A DNA stretch of 40,076 nucleotides. Source: Candidatus Woesearchaeota archaeon. Lineage in GTDB: Archaea > Nanobdellota > Nanobdellia > Woesearchaeales > GW2011-AR15. The position numbers were made by a program, and so were the translations under genes. The stretch lies in contig JAFGRO010000047.1 of NCBI GenBank assembly GCA_016935095.1, positions 1 through 40,076 on the forward strand, given 5' to 3'. The notes under the pieces are model-generated. The model did not search any database. It was not told where the DNA came from and saw only the letters and a list, made by a program, of their open reading frames with translations. Shown in pieces: positions 30,373 through 39,108 of this stretch; the first letter of the stretch is position 1; each line of letters starts with the position of its first letter.

Positions 30373-32235
30373 TTATGAAAATTCAAAAGGACTCACTGTT
30401 TCTTTACCTAATTTCTTCATTGCCTCTTTTAGACGCTGCCTCTGCTGCTCAATATGCTCATGGAAAAATTCAGGAATCTGCTCTTCTTCCTTATAAATCT
30501 TTTCAACTCTGTCAAGCTTTTCCAGGAATTTTTTTATTCTTACTGAGAACTGTTTTTCATAATCTTCTTTAGTGTATTCCTTACCAAGCACATGCTTAAA
30601 CAATACCTTCAGGTCCTCGTATTTAGGGATATGGCCTATGGGGGTTTCAATTGAATCAAATTCATCATGGACGCGGCCCTCCATCCACAACAGCCAGATT
30701 TTCTTATCCAGCATTCCGTTCAGGTATTTTCCGTTTTCTTTTAGAAAATAATTAGTTGAAAAAACTTTAGGAGGGCAATCTAAATCCTCGCCGAATTTAA
30801 GATGGTTTTTAATATATAGTCCAAGGGGAACAACCAGGAAGTCCATGTTTGCCATAGGGCTCAATTTTCTTACTCCTTCTTTGCCAAGAGTGGCAGCTGT
30901 TGTCTCTGATTCAAGGCACGCTCCTATAAAAACACCATGGCTCCAGCTTAGGCTTTCACATACAGGCACAGATGTATCTGAATCGCGTCCGCCGTATAAA
31001 AAAGCCGAAACAGGCACGCCCACAGCTGAATCTGCTTTTGGATCTGCATTATCCAAATCAGAGATTCTTATTGTATAACGGGCATTTTTATGTGCAGGCT
31101 GAACTTCATTTCCGTCAGGCCCTTTTTTTCCCTTAAACCATTCGCCTGAAAAATTCTCCCCTGATTCAGGAATTTCGCTTCCCATGCCGAGCCAGTAAGG
31201 CTTTCCTTCTTTGATAAGTATATTTGAAAAAATCAGTTCTCTTGGGCTTGTTAATGCCTTGTAGATTATGGGGTCATCTTCAGGATTTACATCCCTTATA
31301 ATGCCGAAAATGCCCTGCTCAATATTCACGGCATAGGCCCTGCCGTCTTCTCCGGGGCGGATATATGCAATATCATCCCCTATAACTGTCTGGCCGGGAA
31401 CCATTGCAGTTGATGTCTTTCCGCACGCGCTCGGATAAGCTCCTGTAAAAAAAGTCACCCTGTTTTTGCCTTCAGGATGCACACCCATGACAAACATATG
31501 CTCACACAGCCAGTCTTCTTTATTGGCTTTACTAATCGCTAATCTCAATGCCAGTTTTTTAAGGCCGACACTATTTCCTGCATACTGGTTATTTACACTA
31601 AAAACACGTTCTTCATCCAGATCAATGTAAATTCTTCTCTTGTCAGTATCAATACTATTACTTCGTTCATCTAATCTTCCTGCGGAATGCACAAAATAAA
31701 AGAATTCATCCTTGTTTTTCAGTTTCCTGAACTGCTCATATCCTGTCCTGAATAAAATGTCTTCGCTATGCGCAACATATGATGAATCTGTCAGCTGCAG
31801 AGCAGGAATTGAAAACTTTGAGTTTTTAGGACCGAGACAAAAAAACCTTACAAGCATTTCCCTGCCGCTCATCACACCATCCATGATTTCATGCACTTCT
31901 TTTAAGCCTTCTTCACGCTCTTTGGTATTAATGACTTTGCTTAATTTAATCCCCTCTTTTATCAGAACACATGTATTTACCTTGTCACGGGCCTGGTCAT
32001 AATAGCCGTCATAATGGATAGTGTGGCCCGGCATTGCAAGCTTTTCTTCTTCTTTATTATCCAGAGCCAGCTCCCTCACATAATTTATATCCTCATCAGA
32101 ATCAGTTATTACAGTGATTTTGGAAGGTTTGCACAATCTAGAATATTTTTCAATTATATCAATTACTTTTTTATTATTTAATGCAATTAATTTTTCAGCA
32201 TTTTCTTTACTTAATATATTCTCTTTAATTTCCAA
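30373..32235 (-). CDS. pckG: Phosphoenolpyruvate carboxykinase (GTP)
   Basis: A 620-residue enzyme converting oxaloacetate and GTP to PEP, CO2 and GDP. GTP-type features: the kinase-1a loop YPSACGKTST with Cys271 and Lys273, followed by the metal-binding GDDIAYIRP (286 onward), with FVMGVHPEGK and PYWLGMGSEIPE elsewhere. Length agrees with the GTP family and not with the shorter ATP-dependent enzymes. It is 12 nt downstream of the aminotransferase gene, so both are on one mRNA: aspartate to oxaloacetate to PEP is the likely flow, feeding gluconeogenesis in an organism with few central pathways. Confidence 0.95.
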   Translation of the reverse strand: MEIKENILSKENAEKLIALNNKKVIDIIEKYSRLCKPSKITVITDSDEDINYVRELALDNKEEEKLAMPGHTIHYDGYYDQARDKVNTCVLIKEGIKLSKVINTKEREEGLKEVHEIMDGVMSGREMLVRFFCLGPKNSKFSIPALQLTDSSYVAHSEDILFRTGYEQFRKLKNKDEFFYFVHSAGRLDERSNSIDTDKRRIYIDLDEERVFSVNNQYAGNSVGLKKLALRLAISKANKEDWLCEHMFVMGVHPEGKNRVTFFTGAYPSACGKTSTAMVPGQTVIGDDIAYIRPGEDGRAYAVNIEQGIFGIIRDVNPEDDPIIYKALTSPRELIFSNILIKEGKPYWLGMGSEIPESGENFSGEWFKGKKGPDGNEVQPAHKNARYTIRISDLDNADPKADSAVGVPVSAFLYGGRDSDTSVPVCESLSWSHGVFIGACLESETTAATLGKEGVRKLSPMANMDFLVVPLGLYIKNHLKFGEDLDCPPKVFSTNYFLKENGKYLNGMLDKKIWLLWMEGRVHDEFDSIETPIGHIPKYEDLKVLFKHVLGKEYTKEDYEKQFSVRIKKFLEKLDRVEKIYKEEEQIPEFFHEHIEQQRQRLKEAMKKLGKETVSPFEFS

Positions 32236-32247
32236 TTTAACCCCCCC

Positions 32248-33540
32248 TCAAATCTGCTCTTTGCAGGCATTATAAATATTTTCAAATAATTTTTCAATTT
32301 TGTCTTGGGAAACACTTGAAAATGCTATTCTTATAATATTTCCGAAAGTAATTACGCCGGTGTCATATTTTCCGAGTAATGTTTTACGTATCTTTTCGGC
32401 GTCCAGCCCGGGCTCAAGCTCTATGCACATGAAATACCCTGAATTATAAGGCAAAGGTTTAAAATATTCTGCAAATTTATTGTCTGAAAGAACTTCTTTG
32501 ACCTTAACATATCTTGACTTTAGAATCTCAAATTTCTGCCTTTTTTCAGAATTATATGCCTGAGAAGTAAATGCATTCAGAACCAGGCTTTGGGAAAGAT
32601 GAGATGCATTTGATATGTTCCCTCTTACAGCTCCCGCAGTCTTGTTTTCTAAAGCATTATAAAGCTCTTTATTCCCTTTTTTAATGCCGTAAGTTATAAA
32701 CCCTACTCTAAATCCCCATACATAGTCTTCTTTAGTTGCGCCGTCAGTTTTAACAGCAAGAACATTCTCATGAACCCCTGCTAACTTTGAAAACAGTGAT
32801 TCATTATAAACGCCATTTTCATACACCAGCCCGAAATAAGCATCATCCAATATTACAAGCAGCCTGTCTCCTTTTTCAGCCCTTTCCCTGATTATTTCAA
32901 TAATTTTTTCTGCTTCCTCTTTTGTAGGAGTATACCCGCTTGGGTTATTTGGAAAATTAAGCAGGATAATTTTTTTCCCTTGTCCAAGAGATAATTTTTT
33001 CTCAAATTCAGGAATATCAAATCCCTTTTCAGTAAAAGTGTTAAATGTATCCAGCTCTGCCCCGAATCCGTTACTGAAAACCAGTCTATAATTGCCCCAG
33101 AATTTGTCTGTCAGAATAATCTTATCTCCGGGATCAACAAAAAGATATGCAATAATGCTTAATCCGTGAGTTAATGCATTTGTAACAACCGGCAGGCTGG
33201 TCTCAGCTTTTAAGGATGGGTTTTTTTTAAAAATCATCCCTTTCCAGGCTTCCCTCAGTTCTTTTTTTCCAAAGCTTGGCGCATAAAAAAACGCGTCTTT
33301 GGGATCAAGGTCAATATGACTGGCAATAGAGTTTAAGCGCATGGGTGTTCCGTCATCTTCAATTGCAACGCCGATGCTTGCATTTATTTTTTTGCCCTTG
33401 GCTTCAGCTGCCTGTGCAAGTATGCCTTTTGCAGGAAAAAAAATTGCCTTTCCCTTCTCAGAGAGCAGATTAAAAACAGCTTTACTGTTTTTTTCTATAA
33501 TATTATTAAGTTCTTCAGCTTGTTTATTTATAGAAGGCAT
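32248..33540 (-). CDS. PLP-dependent aminotransferase, class I/II
   Basis: A 430-residue fold-type I aminotransferase, probably acting on aspartate or aromatic amino acids. Motifs: NFPNNPSGYTPT (195-206), LDDAYFGL (231-238) binding the PLP ring, and DGATKEDYVWGFRVGF with the Schiff-base Lys270 and the substrate-carboxylate Arg277. The N-terminal stretch FPAKGILAQAAEAKGKKINASIG and DDGTPMRL fit a subfamily found mainly in bacteria. Being first in an operon with pckG, aspartate aminotransferase is the favoured role. A TATA box (about 33566-33576) about 30 nt before the ATG suggests a leaderless mRNA. Confidence 0.87.
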   Translation of the reverse strand: MPSINKQAEELNNIIEKNSKAVFNLLSEKGKAIFFPAKGILAQAAEAKGKKINASIGVAIEDDGTPMRLNSIASHIDLDPKDAFFYAPSFGKKELREAWKGMIFKKNPSLKAETSLPVVTNALTHGLSIIAYLFVDPGDKIILTDKFWGNYRLVFSNGFGAELDTFNTFTEKGFDIPEFEKKLSLGQGKKIILLNFPNNPSGYTPTKEEAEKIIEIIRERAEKGDRLLVILDDAYFGLVYENGVYNESLFSKLAGVHENVLAVKTDGATKEDYVWGFRVGFITYGIKKGNKELYNALENKTAGAVRGNISNASHLSQSLVLNAFTSQAYNSEKRQKFEILKSRYVKVKEVLSDNKFAEYFKPLPYNSGYFMCIELEPGLDAEKIRKTLLGKYDTGVITFGNIIRIAFSSVSQDKIEKLFENIYNACKEQI

Positions 33541-33859
33541 ATTAAAATAGATACAAATCTAATGATATTTATAAGTCTTTCTTAGGAATATTTAAAAATT
33601 TATTTTAAGGCTTTGAAATACAGTGACTTTTTTTAAAAAAATAAATTTAGTCAAGTATTAAAAATTAAAAGAAAAACTATAAAAAAATATTACTCAAAAA
33701 AACAAATTTTTTCAATTAAATAAATTGAAAAGATATCATTTCAATTGGTTAAATTAACTTTCTTTCAGCAAGATTTATAAATCCCTTAATAATTCTGAAG
33801 CATGGGAGAGAAGAAAACGGTTGGAAACATATTATTTCTCCGAAAAAATCGATGTTATA
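33541..33859. other. AT-rich divergent promoter region
   Basis: This 319-nt spacer holds the aminotransferase TATA box at its left end (about 33566-33576, minus) and a plus-strand TATA box (ATTTATAAATCCC, about 33773-33785) for the pop5-exosome operon. Between them is very AT-rich sequence with loose inverted pieces around TTCAATTAAATAAATTGAA (33719-33735 region). I see no ORF, tRNA or clear repeat. Confidence 0.5.
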
Positions 33860-34213
33860 ATGAAAAAAAATAAGCCCCTATTGCCTTCCTTAAAAGAAAA
33901 GAAAAGGTATTTAGTGTTTGAAGTTATATCTGAAAAGGAGATTTATCCTGATTGTGTTTTTGATGCTATTGAAAATTCTACTGGTTCCCTATTAGGGGAA
34001 CTGGATAAGGGCAAATCAGGCATTATGATTTTAAAAAAACATTACAATGAAAAATTAAAAAAAGGCCTTATAAAAGTAAATTATAAATACCTGGATAAAT
34101 TAAGATTTTCATTGGCATTAATAAATAAAATCAAAAGAAACAATGTTATTATTAGAAGCGCCGGGGCTTCGGGAATTTTAAAAAAAGCTGTAAAAAGGTA
34201 TATTGCCGCTTAA
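33860..34213 (+). CDS. rnp2: Ribonuclease P protein component 2 (Pop5)
   Basis: A 117-residue RNase P subunit that assists the RNA in cutting tRNA leaders. The start, MKKNKPLLPSLKEKKRYLVF, matches the conserved Pop5 opening (PxLPPSLRxKKRYI). The RRM-like fold continues with ENSTGSLLGELDKGKSGIMI and ends with IIRSAGASGILKKAVKRYI, the usual basic C-terminal helix. ATG 33860 is chosen although an in-frame TTG at 33821 exists, because the extension has no place in the family. It leads the operon, 22 nt before psmA, in conserved archaeal order. Confidence 0.85.
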   Translation: MKKNKPLLPSLKEKKRYLVFEVISEKEIYPDCVFDAIENSTGSLLGELDKGKSGIMILKKHYNEKLKKGLIKVNYKYLDKLRFSLALINKIKRNNVIIRSAGASGILKKAVKRYIAA

Positions 34214-34235
34214 AAAATAATGAGGTGTCTGAAAA

Positions 34236-34961
34236 ATGCAACCAATGCCACATCAACTAATGGGATATGACCGTGCAATTACTATGTTTTCCCCTGACGG
34301 AAGATTATTGCAGGTGGAATATGCAAAGAAAACTGTAAGACAGGGCTCAACTGCAATCGGAATGACCTGTAAAGACGGAGTTTTGTTTGTCACTGATAAA
34401 AGAATTGTCGATAAACTTATTGTTTCTGATACTGTTGAAAAGATATGGAAGATAGATGAGCACATAATGGCTACTGCATCCGGAATTTTAAGTGATGCCC
34501 GGGTTCTGATTGACAGGGCCCAGATTAAGGCACAGCAGCACCGCGTTACTTATGATTCGCCTGTTGATATAATCAGTATTGTCAAGGACATAAGTGATTT
34601 AAAACAAATATGCACGCAAAGCGGAGGCCTGAGGCCGTTTGGCGTTTCCCTGCTGGTAGGGGGTGTTGACAGTAATAACGAGCCTAAATTGTTTGAGACT
34701 GACCCTACAGGAATTTATTTCCAGTACAAGGCAACAGTAATTGGCGAGGGAGAAACAGAAATCGAGGAAATTCTTTATAAGCAATACAAAGAGACTTTGA
34801 CTATTGAAGAAGCTTTGAAATTAGGTATCAATGCACTTAGAAAAACACTGGATTCTAATTTTAATCCGGATAGAGTTGATGCAGCTTATGTCTCAACCGC
34901 AGATAAAAAGCTTGTAAAGATTTCTAAAAACAAGATTATAAGCATCATCAAGAAAAAATAA
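34236..34961 (+). CDS. psmA: Proteasome subunit alpha
   Basis: A 241-residue alpha-type subunit of the archaeal 20S proteasome; seven form each outer ring and gate access to the beta chamber. Signs: the N-terminal gate and H0 region MGYDRAITMFSPDGRLLQVEYA (two pieces: MGYDRAITMFSPDGRL and LQVEYAKKTV), RQGSTAIG, then the beta-sandwich fold ending IISIIKKK. There is no propeptide or catalytic N-terminal Thr, as expected for alpha. A GAGGTG ribosome binding site (34222-34227) precedes the ATG. No beta subunit is in the window. SBDS follows after 2 nt. Confidence 0.96.
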   Translation: MQPMPHQLMGYDRAITMFSPDGRLLQVEYAKKTVRQGSTAIGMTCKDGVLFVTDKRIVDKLIVSDTVEKIWKIDEHIMATASGILSDARVLIDRAQIKAQQHRVTYDSPVDIISIVKDISDLKQICTQSGGLRPFGVSLLVGGVDSNNEPKLFETDPTGIYFQYKATVIGEGETEIEEILYKQYKETLTIEEALKLGINALRKTLDSNFNPDRVDAAYVSTADKKLVKISKNKIISIIKKK

Positions 34962-34963
34962 AA

Positions 34964-35680
34964 ATGAAACCTTTGAAAACTTTTGATAAAGAAGCAGTAA
35001 AATTTAATCTTGCCAAGATAAAAAAAGGCGGCGAGAATTTTGAAATTATCGTTGAGCCTGAAAAGATTATTGAATTTAAAAATCATAAGATTAATAACAT
35101 TGGAGAGGTTTTAAGATATGAAAAGATTTTCAGCGATGCCAAAAAAGGCTATCTGGCTTCTGAAACCCAGCTGGAATCAGTATTTGGCACAAATGATCCC
35201 CTGAAAATCGCAGAAGTAATTCTCAACCAGGGCGAGATTCAATTTACTCAGGAATATAGGGATAAAATCAGAGAGGAAAAACGTAACAAGATAATTGACA
35301 TTATCTCCAGGAATGCTATTGATCCGAGAACAGGGTTGCCGCATCCTAGAACAAGAATTGAGGCGGCATTTGACGAAGCCCGCGTTAAGATAGATGAACT
35401 AAAAGATGCTGAATCTCAGATAAATGATATTGTTTTAAAGCTGAGGCCTATTCTGCCAATTAAGTTTGCAACAAAAGAGATTCAGATAAAAATTGGTCCG
35501 AATTATGCTCCTAAAGCTTATTCTGTAGTTCAGAGATTAGGCAAGATAAAATTTGACAATTGGCAGTCTGACGGGACCTGGGTATGCACTATTGAGATTC
35601 CTGCCGGAATGCAAAATGAGTTTTTTGATAAGTTAAACAAACTTACACACGGAGCAATAGAATCGAAAATATTGAGTTAG
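34964..35680 (+). CDS. sbds: Ribosome maturation protein SBDS
   Basis: A 238-residue homologue of SBDS/Sdo1, which with EF-2-type GTPases frees anti-association factor from new large ribosomal subunits. Three domains are visible: the FYSH domain (about 1-90; GGENFEIIVEPEKI, EVLRYEKIFSDAKKG), the helical middle (about 95-165; RNAIDPRTGLPHPRTRIEAA with the conserved NPHPxxR-like stretch), and the ferredoxin-like C-terminus. It sits in the conserved archaeal position between psmA and rrp4 with spacers of 2 and 9 nt, so all are co-transcribed. Confidence 0.95.
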   Translation: MKPLKTFDKEAVKFNLAKIKKGGENFEIIVEPEKIIEFKNHKINNIGEVLRYEKIFSDAKKGYLASETQLESVFGTNDPLKIAEVILNQGEIQFTQEYRDKIREEKRNKIIDIISRNAIDPRTGLPHPRTRIEAAFDEARVKIDELKDAESQINDIVLKLRPILPIKFATKEIQIKIGPNYAPKAYSVVQRLGKIKFDNWQSDGTWVCTIEIPAGMQNEFFDKLNKLTHGAIESKILS

Positions 35681-35689
35681 GTGAATTAT

Positions 35690-36382
35690 ATGAGTGAATC
35701 AAAATTAAATGTTTCTGAAAAAGAAATAGTTGTGCCTGGAGAGATACTTGCCACAGGCATGAGTTACCTGCCCAGCTACGGCACTTACAGGCAGGGCCAG
35801 AATATTCTGGCTTCAAGGACAGGGCTTATGAGAATAGAAGGTAAAGTCCTTAAAATAATTCCTGTTTCAGGACTGTATCTCCCGAAAAGGGGAGATGTGA
35901 TTATCGGGAAAGTTGTTGATGTGAACTTTAGCGGATGGAGCGTGAACACCAATTCAGCATATGTTGCTATGCTGTCTATAAAAGATGCATCTTCAGACTT
36001 TATTCCCAAAGGAGCAGATTTGACAAGGTTTTTCGGAATAGGAGATTATATCCTCACTAAAATCACCAATGTGACAAGCCAGAATCTTGTTGATTTGACA
36101 ATGAAAGGGCCCGGATTAAAAAAGCTTGTTTCAGGAAGGATTGTTAAGGTAAACTCAAACAAAGTTCCGAGAATAATCGGCAAACAAGGCTCAATGGTGT
36201 CCATGATAAAAAACAGCACCGGATGCAATATCATCGTAGGTCAAAACGGCCTTATCTGGGTCAAGGGCAGTCCAAAGGATGAGATCCTTGCTGTAAAAGC
36301 AATCAACAAAATTGAGAAAGAGAGTCATTTTTCAGGACTGACAGAACGCATAAAAAAATTTATTGATACTTATAAAAGGTGA
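35690..36382 (+). CDS. rrp4: Exosome RNA-binding subunit Rrp4
   Basis: A 230-residue cap subunit of the archaeal exosome. It has an N-terminal domain with VVPGEILATGMSYLPSYGTYRQG (VVPGEILATGM, then LPSYGTYRQG), an S1 domain at about 64-135 (LPKRGDVIIGKVVDVNFSGW) and a KH domain at about 150-215 with the RNA-binding GKQG loop (164-167). It guides substrates into the Rrp41/Rrp42 ring. ATG 35690 is preferred over the in-frame GTG nine bases earlier because AGGTGA (35679-35684) then acts as its ribosome binding site. It overlaps no neighbour; rrp41 begins 5 nt later. Confidence 0.95.
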   Translation: MSESKLNVSEKEIVVPGEILATGMSYLPSYGTYRQGQNILASRTGLMRIEGKVLKIIPVSGLYLPKRGDVIIGKVVDVNFSGWSVNTNSAYVAMLSIKDASSDFIPKGADLTRFFGIGDYILTKITNVTSQNLVDLTMKGPGLKKLVSGRIVKVNSNKVPRIIGKQGSMVSMIKNSTGCNIIVGQNGLIWVKGSPKDEILAVKAINKIEKESHFSGLTERIKKFIDTYKR

Positions 36383-36387
36383 ATTTA

Positions 36388-37095
36388 ATGTCTTATAAAA
36401 AAAGAATAGATGGAAGAAAATTTGATGAATTAAGAAAAATCGAGGCTAAAGTTGGAGTAATCCCTAATGCCGACGGTTCTGCTTATTTTAAAATAGGAGA
36501 TACAGAAGCTTATGCCTGTGTTTATGGTCCAAAACATTTGTATCCTAAGTTTTTGCAGAACCCTACCAAAGGAGTTTTGAGATGCAATTATAACATGATG
36601 CCTTTTTCAGGATCCGGCGACAGGGTAAGACCAGGACCAAGCAGGAGAAGCAAAGAGATTTCTCTTGTCACAGAGAAGGCATTATTGCCAGTTGTAAATC
36701 TTGATGATTTTCCAAATGCAGTTGTTGATGTATTTATTGAGTTTCCCCAGACAGACGCAGGCTCGAGATGCGCCGGAATCTGCGCAGCTTCAATGGCACT
36801 GGCCGATGCAGGGATTGTAATGAAAGACCTGGTTGCTGCGGTTTCTGTGGGAAAAGTTGATGATGCACTTGTTGTGGACCTTAATTATAATGAGGAATCA
36901 TTTGAGGGTGAAGTGGCAGATATTCCGGTTGCGGTAATTCCCTCTACCGGAGAATTTACCCTTTTACAGATGGACGGGATTATTGATAAAGACAGATTAC
37001 TCAAAGCACTGGACACAGCTAAAAAAGTTGCTGAGAAAATAGTTAAAATCCAGAGGGAAGCTTTGAAAAACAAATTTGAAATCAAAGGTGCATAA
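36388..37095 (+). CDS. rrp41: Exosome catalytic subunit Rrp41
   Basis: A 235-residue RNase PH-fold subunit carrying the active site of the archaeal exosome, which degrades RNA 3' to 5' with phosphate and can add tails in reverse. Signs: RIDGRKFDELRKIEAKVGV (6-24), RCNYNMMPFSGSGDRVRPG, PSRRSKEIS for RNA and phosphate contacts, QTDAGSRCAGICAAS, and acidic residues Asp164 and Asp178 near the active site (VVDLNYNEE, VADIPVA). ATG 36388 is preceded by AAAGGTGA. rrp42 starts 2 nt after its stop. Confidence 0.96.
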   Translation: MSYKKRIDGRKFDELRKIEAKVGVIPNADGSAYFKIGDTEAYACVYGPKHLYPKFLQNPTKGVLRCNYNMMPFSGSGDRVRPGPSRRSKEISLVTEKALLPVVNLDDFPNAVVDVFIEFPQTDAGSRCAGICAASMALADAGIVMKDLVAAVSVGKVDDALVVDLNYNEESFEGEVADIPVAVIPSTGEFTLLQMDGIIDKDRLLKALDTAKKVAEKIVKIQREALKNKFEIKGA

Positions 37096-37097
37096 AC

Positions 37098-37880
37098 ATG
37101 GATTACGCATTAAAAGATCATATTAAGGAATATTTAAAAAACGATATCAGGTATGATAAAAGAAAGTTTGATGAATTCAGGGAGACAAGCATTGAAACTG
37201 GAGTTGTAAAAAATGCTGAAGGCTCTGCAAGAGTAAGGATAGGTGAAACAGAAGTTATAGTTGGAGTGAAATTTGAGCTTGGCGAACCTTATCCAGACCT
37301 TCAGGATGAGGGCACTATGAGTGTAAATGTCGAGCTGCTTGCAATGAGCTCTCCTGAATTTGAACCCGGACCTCCTGGCATACAGGCAATTGAGATGGCA
37401 AGAGTAGTTGACCGGGGCATAAGGGAATCAAAAGTTATTGACACTAAAAAGCTATGCATTAGAAAAGGCGAACTGGTCTGGATGATTAATATTGACATTT
37501 GCACAATAAATGATGCTGGCAATTTACTGGATGCTTCGGGTATCGGGGCTTTGGCAGCTTTGCTTGATGCTAAATTCCCTGTAGAAAAAAACGGGAAAAT
37601 TGACTATAAGAAAAAAACCAGTAAAAAGCTGGGCATTACAAAACAGCCTCTTCCTATTACAGTAATTAAAATCAATGACAAATTCATTGTTGACCCTATC
37701 CATGAAGAAGAGCTTGTTTTAGAATCAAGGCTGACTGTAACTACAACAGAAGACGGCAAAATATGCGCATTACAAAAGGGAGGAGATTTGCCTTTGTCTT
37801 TGGATGACATAAGCAAAATGATTGACATTGCTTTGGCAAAGTCAAAAGAAATCAGAAAATTGTTTAAGGTGATAAAATGA
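37098..37880 (+). CDS. rrp42: Exosome structural subunit Rrp42
   Basis: A 260-residue RNase PH-fold protein that alternates with Rrp41 in the hexameric ring but lacks its catalytic residues. Recognised from RYDKRKFDEFRETSIETGV, then SARVRIGETEVIVGVK, ELLAMSSPEFEPGPPG, and RKGELVWMINIDICTINDAGNLLDA. The position after rrp41 is conserved. Its last four bases (ATGA, 37877-37880) contain the rpoK start, giving translational coupling. Confidence 0.96.
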   Translation: MDYALKDHIKEYLKNDIRYDKRKFDEFRETSIETGVVKNAEGSARVRIGETEVIVGVKFELGEPYPDLQDEGTMSVNVELLAMSSPEFEPGPPGIQAIEMARVVDRGIRESKVIDTKKLCIRKGELVWMINIDICTINDAGNLLDASGIGALAALLDAKFPVEKNGKIDYKKKTSKKLGITKQPLPITVIKINDKFIVDPIHEEELVLESRLTVTTTEDGKICALQKGGDLPLSLDDISKMIDIALAKSKEIRKLFKVIK

Positions 37881-38119
37881 CTAAAGCAGAATCTGAAGCT
37901 CCTGTTGAATATACAAAATATGAAAAAGCCAGGATGATTGGAAGCAGGGCACTGCAGATATCGCAGGGAGCTCCTTTTTTAATAAAATTAAGCAAAAAGG
38001 AACTGGAAGATATCCAATACAGCCCTCTGGAAATCGCTAAAAAGGAATTTGAGGCAGGAGTTATCCCCATCACTGTCAAAAGGACTTATCCGAATACAAT
38101 CAGGAAAAAAGAAAAATAG
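37877..38119 (+). CDS. rpoK: DNA-directed RNA polymerase subunit K (Rpb6 homologue)
   Basis: An 80-residue subunit that stabilises RNA polymerase assembly. Key features are YTKYEKARMIGSRALQISQGAPFLI (YTKYEKARMIGSRALQI, then SQGAPFLI) and IAKKEFEAGVIPITVKRTYP, both diagnostic of RpoK/Rpb6/omega. It begins inside the rrp42 stop (4-nt overlap). In many archaea the gene after rrp42 is rpl37Ae; here the operon ends with rpoK, joining transcription and RNA decay. Confidence 0.95.
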   Translation: MTKAESEAPVEYTKYEKARMIGSRALQISQGAPFLIKLSKKELEDIQYSPLEIAKKEFEAGVIPITVKRTYPNTIRKKEK

Positions 38120-38190
38120 TTTTTTTGTTTATCTTAATTCTATATTTTTGTTATAAACATTTATATATAAGTCCTGATTTTAAGCCGCGT

Positions 38191-39060
38191 ATGTCTGAAC
38201 CGATTAGCCCTGAAGAGCAATGGCCACTAATTGCAGAAAAAGCTTTAGAAGAAATTGTAAAAATCTGTCCGGGTGAAGCAAATACATTGGTTTTCGGAAC
38301 AGGCAGGACTGTAACTAAAACACTTGAATTATTTTTTAAGAATGGACATTATAATACAATAACACAGATAGGATTTGCTACAGAGGGACTTTATAAGAAA
38401 GCATTAGAATTCAAAAAACAATATGAAGCAGAAGATTTAGCTATAGGATTATATGACACAGAGGCAAGAATTAAGACTCTTAATGGGCACTTTATGGGCG
38501 TCGATGGTGCTGACCAGCTTGATCCTAATGGCAATGCATTTAAAGGAGGGCAAAAAGTAAAAGAGATTAAGCCCGGAGTCTTTGAGTATATTTGCCTTGG
38601 AAAACCATGGCTTGAAGGGTCAATGAAAAGAGAAAAATCTGTATTATATCGTGCAAAAAAAGTCATATATTTAGTAGATTCTTCAAAGCAAGTTGAATAT
38701 TTAGGTAAAAATGACTATTGTTTCCCTATAGAATTTGACCAGGCATATACTGATCAGGTTGTAGACTTCTTAGAAAGAAAAGGCTTTAAAATAGATCTTT
38801 CATCAGACATAAGGAGAGTTACTGAAGCAGATGGTCAGATTGAACAAGGAAATATCTTTGTTTCGGAAAACGGTTATCATATTCTTGATCTTGAATTTGA
38901 TGGAAGAAAATATACAAATGAAGAACTTATACAATTAGAAAGAGATTTAGAAGCTCATCCTTATATTCACTCAGTAGGTCTTGTTGCAGTAAGAAAACCG
39001 GATGTTGTTGTTTATTCGGATATATATGGAAAAGTTAGTGTAGTTAAATATTCTAATTAA
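38191..39060 (+). CDS. rpiA: Divergent ribose-5-phosphate isomerase A-like protein
   Basis: A 289-residue relative of RpiA, which interconverts ribose- and ribulose-5-phosphate. Recognisable parts: FGTGRTV (35-41) for the phosphate loop, GVDGADQLDP (103-112), KGG (118-120), REK (147-149) and VDSSK (162-166). Where typical RpiA has KGGGGALLREK in one run, here about 26 residues separate KGG from REK, and GADEID is GADQLD. The protein is longer than the usual 220-230 residues. Activity may be changed. TATA box TTTATATATAAG (38160-38171) puts transcription start at the ATG 38191 (leaderless), which supports that start. Confidence 0.72.
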   Translation: MSEPISPEEQWPLIAEKALEEIVKICPGEANTLVFGTGRTVTKTLELFFKNGHYNTITQIGFATEGLYKKALEFKKQYEAEDLAIGLYDTEARIKTLNGHFMGVDGADQLDPNGNAFKGGQKVKEIKPGVFEYICLGKPWLEGSMKREKSVLYRAKKVIYLVDSSKQVEYLGKNDYCFPIEFDQAYTDQVVDFLERKGFKIDLSSDIRRVTEADGQIEQGNIFVSENGYHILDLEFDGRKYTNEELIQLERDLEAHPYIHSVGLVAVRKPDVVVYSDIYGKVSVVKYSN

Positions 39061-39108
39061 TGTAACCAATGAATAAATATTTATATTCCTTCTTTGTTTT
39101 TTATCTTT

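Noticed and set aside
33821-33859. TTG start extending Pop5 by 13 codons
   Set aside because: Pop5 proteins begin close to the PxLPPSLRxKKRY motif; the extension has no homologous counterpart and no ribosome binding site at proper spacing.
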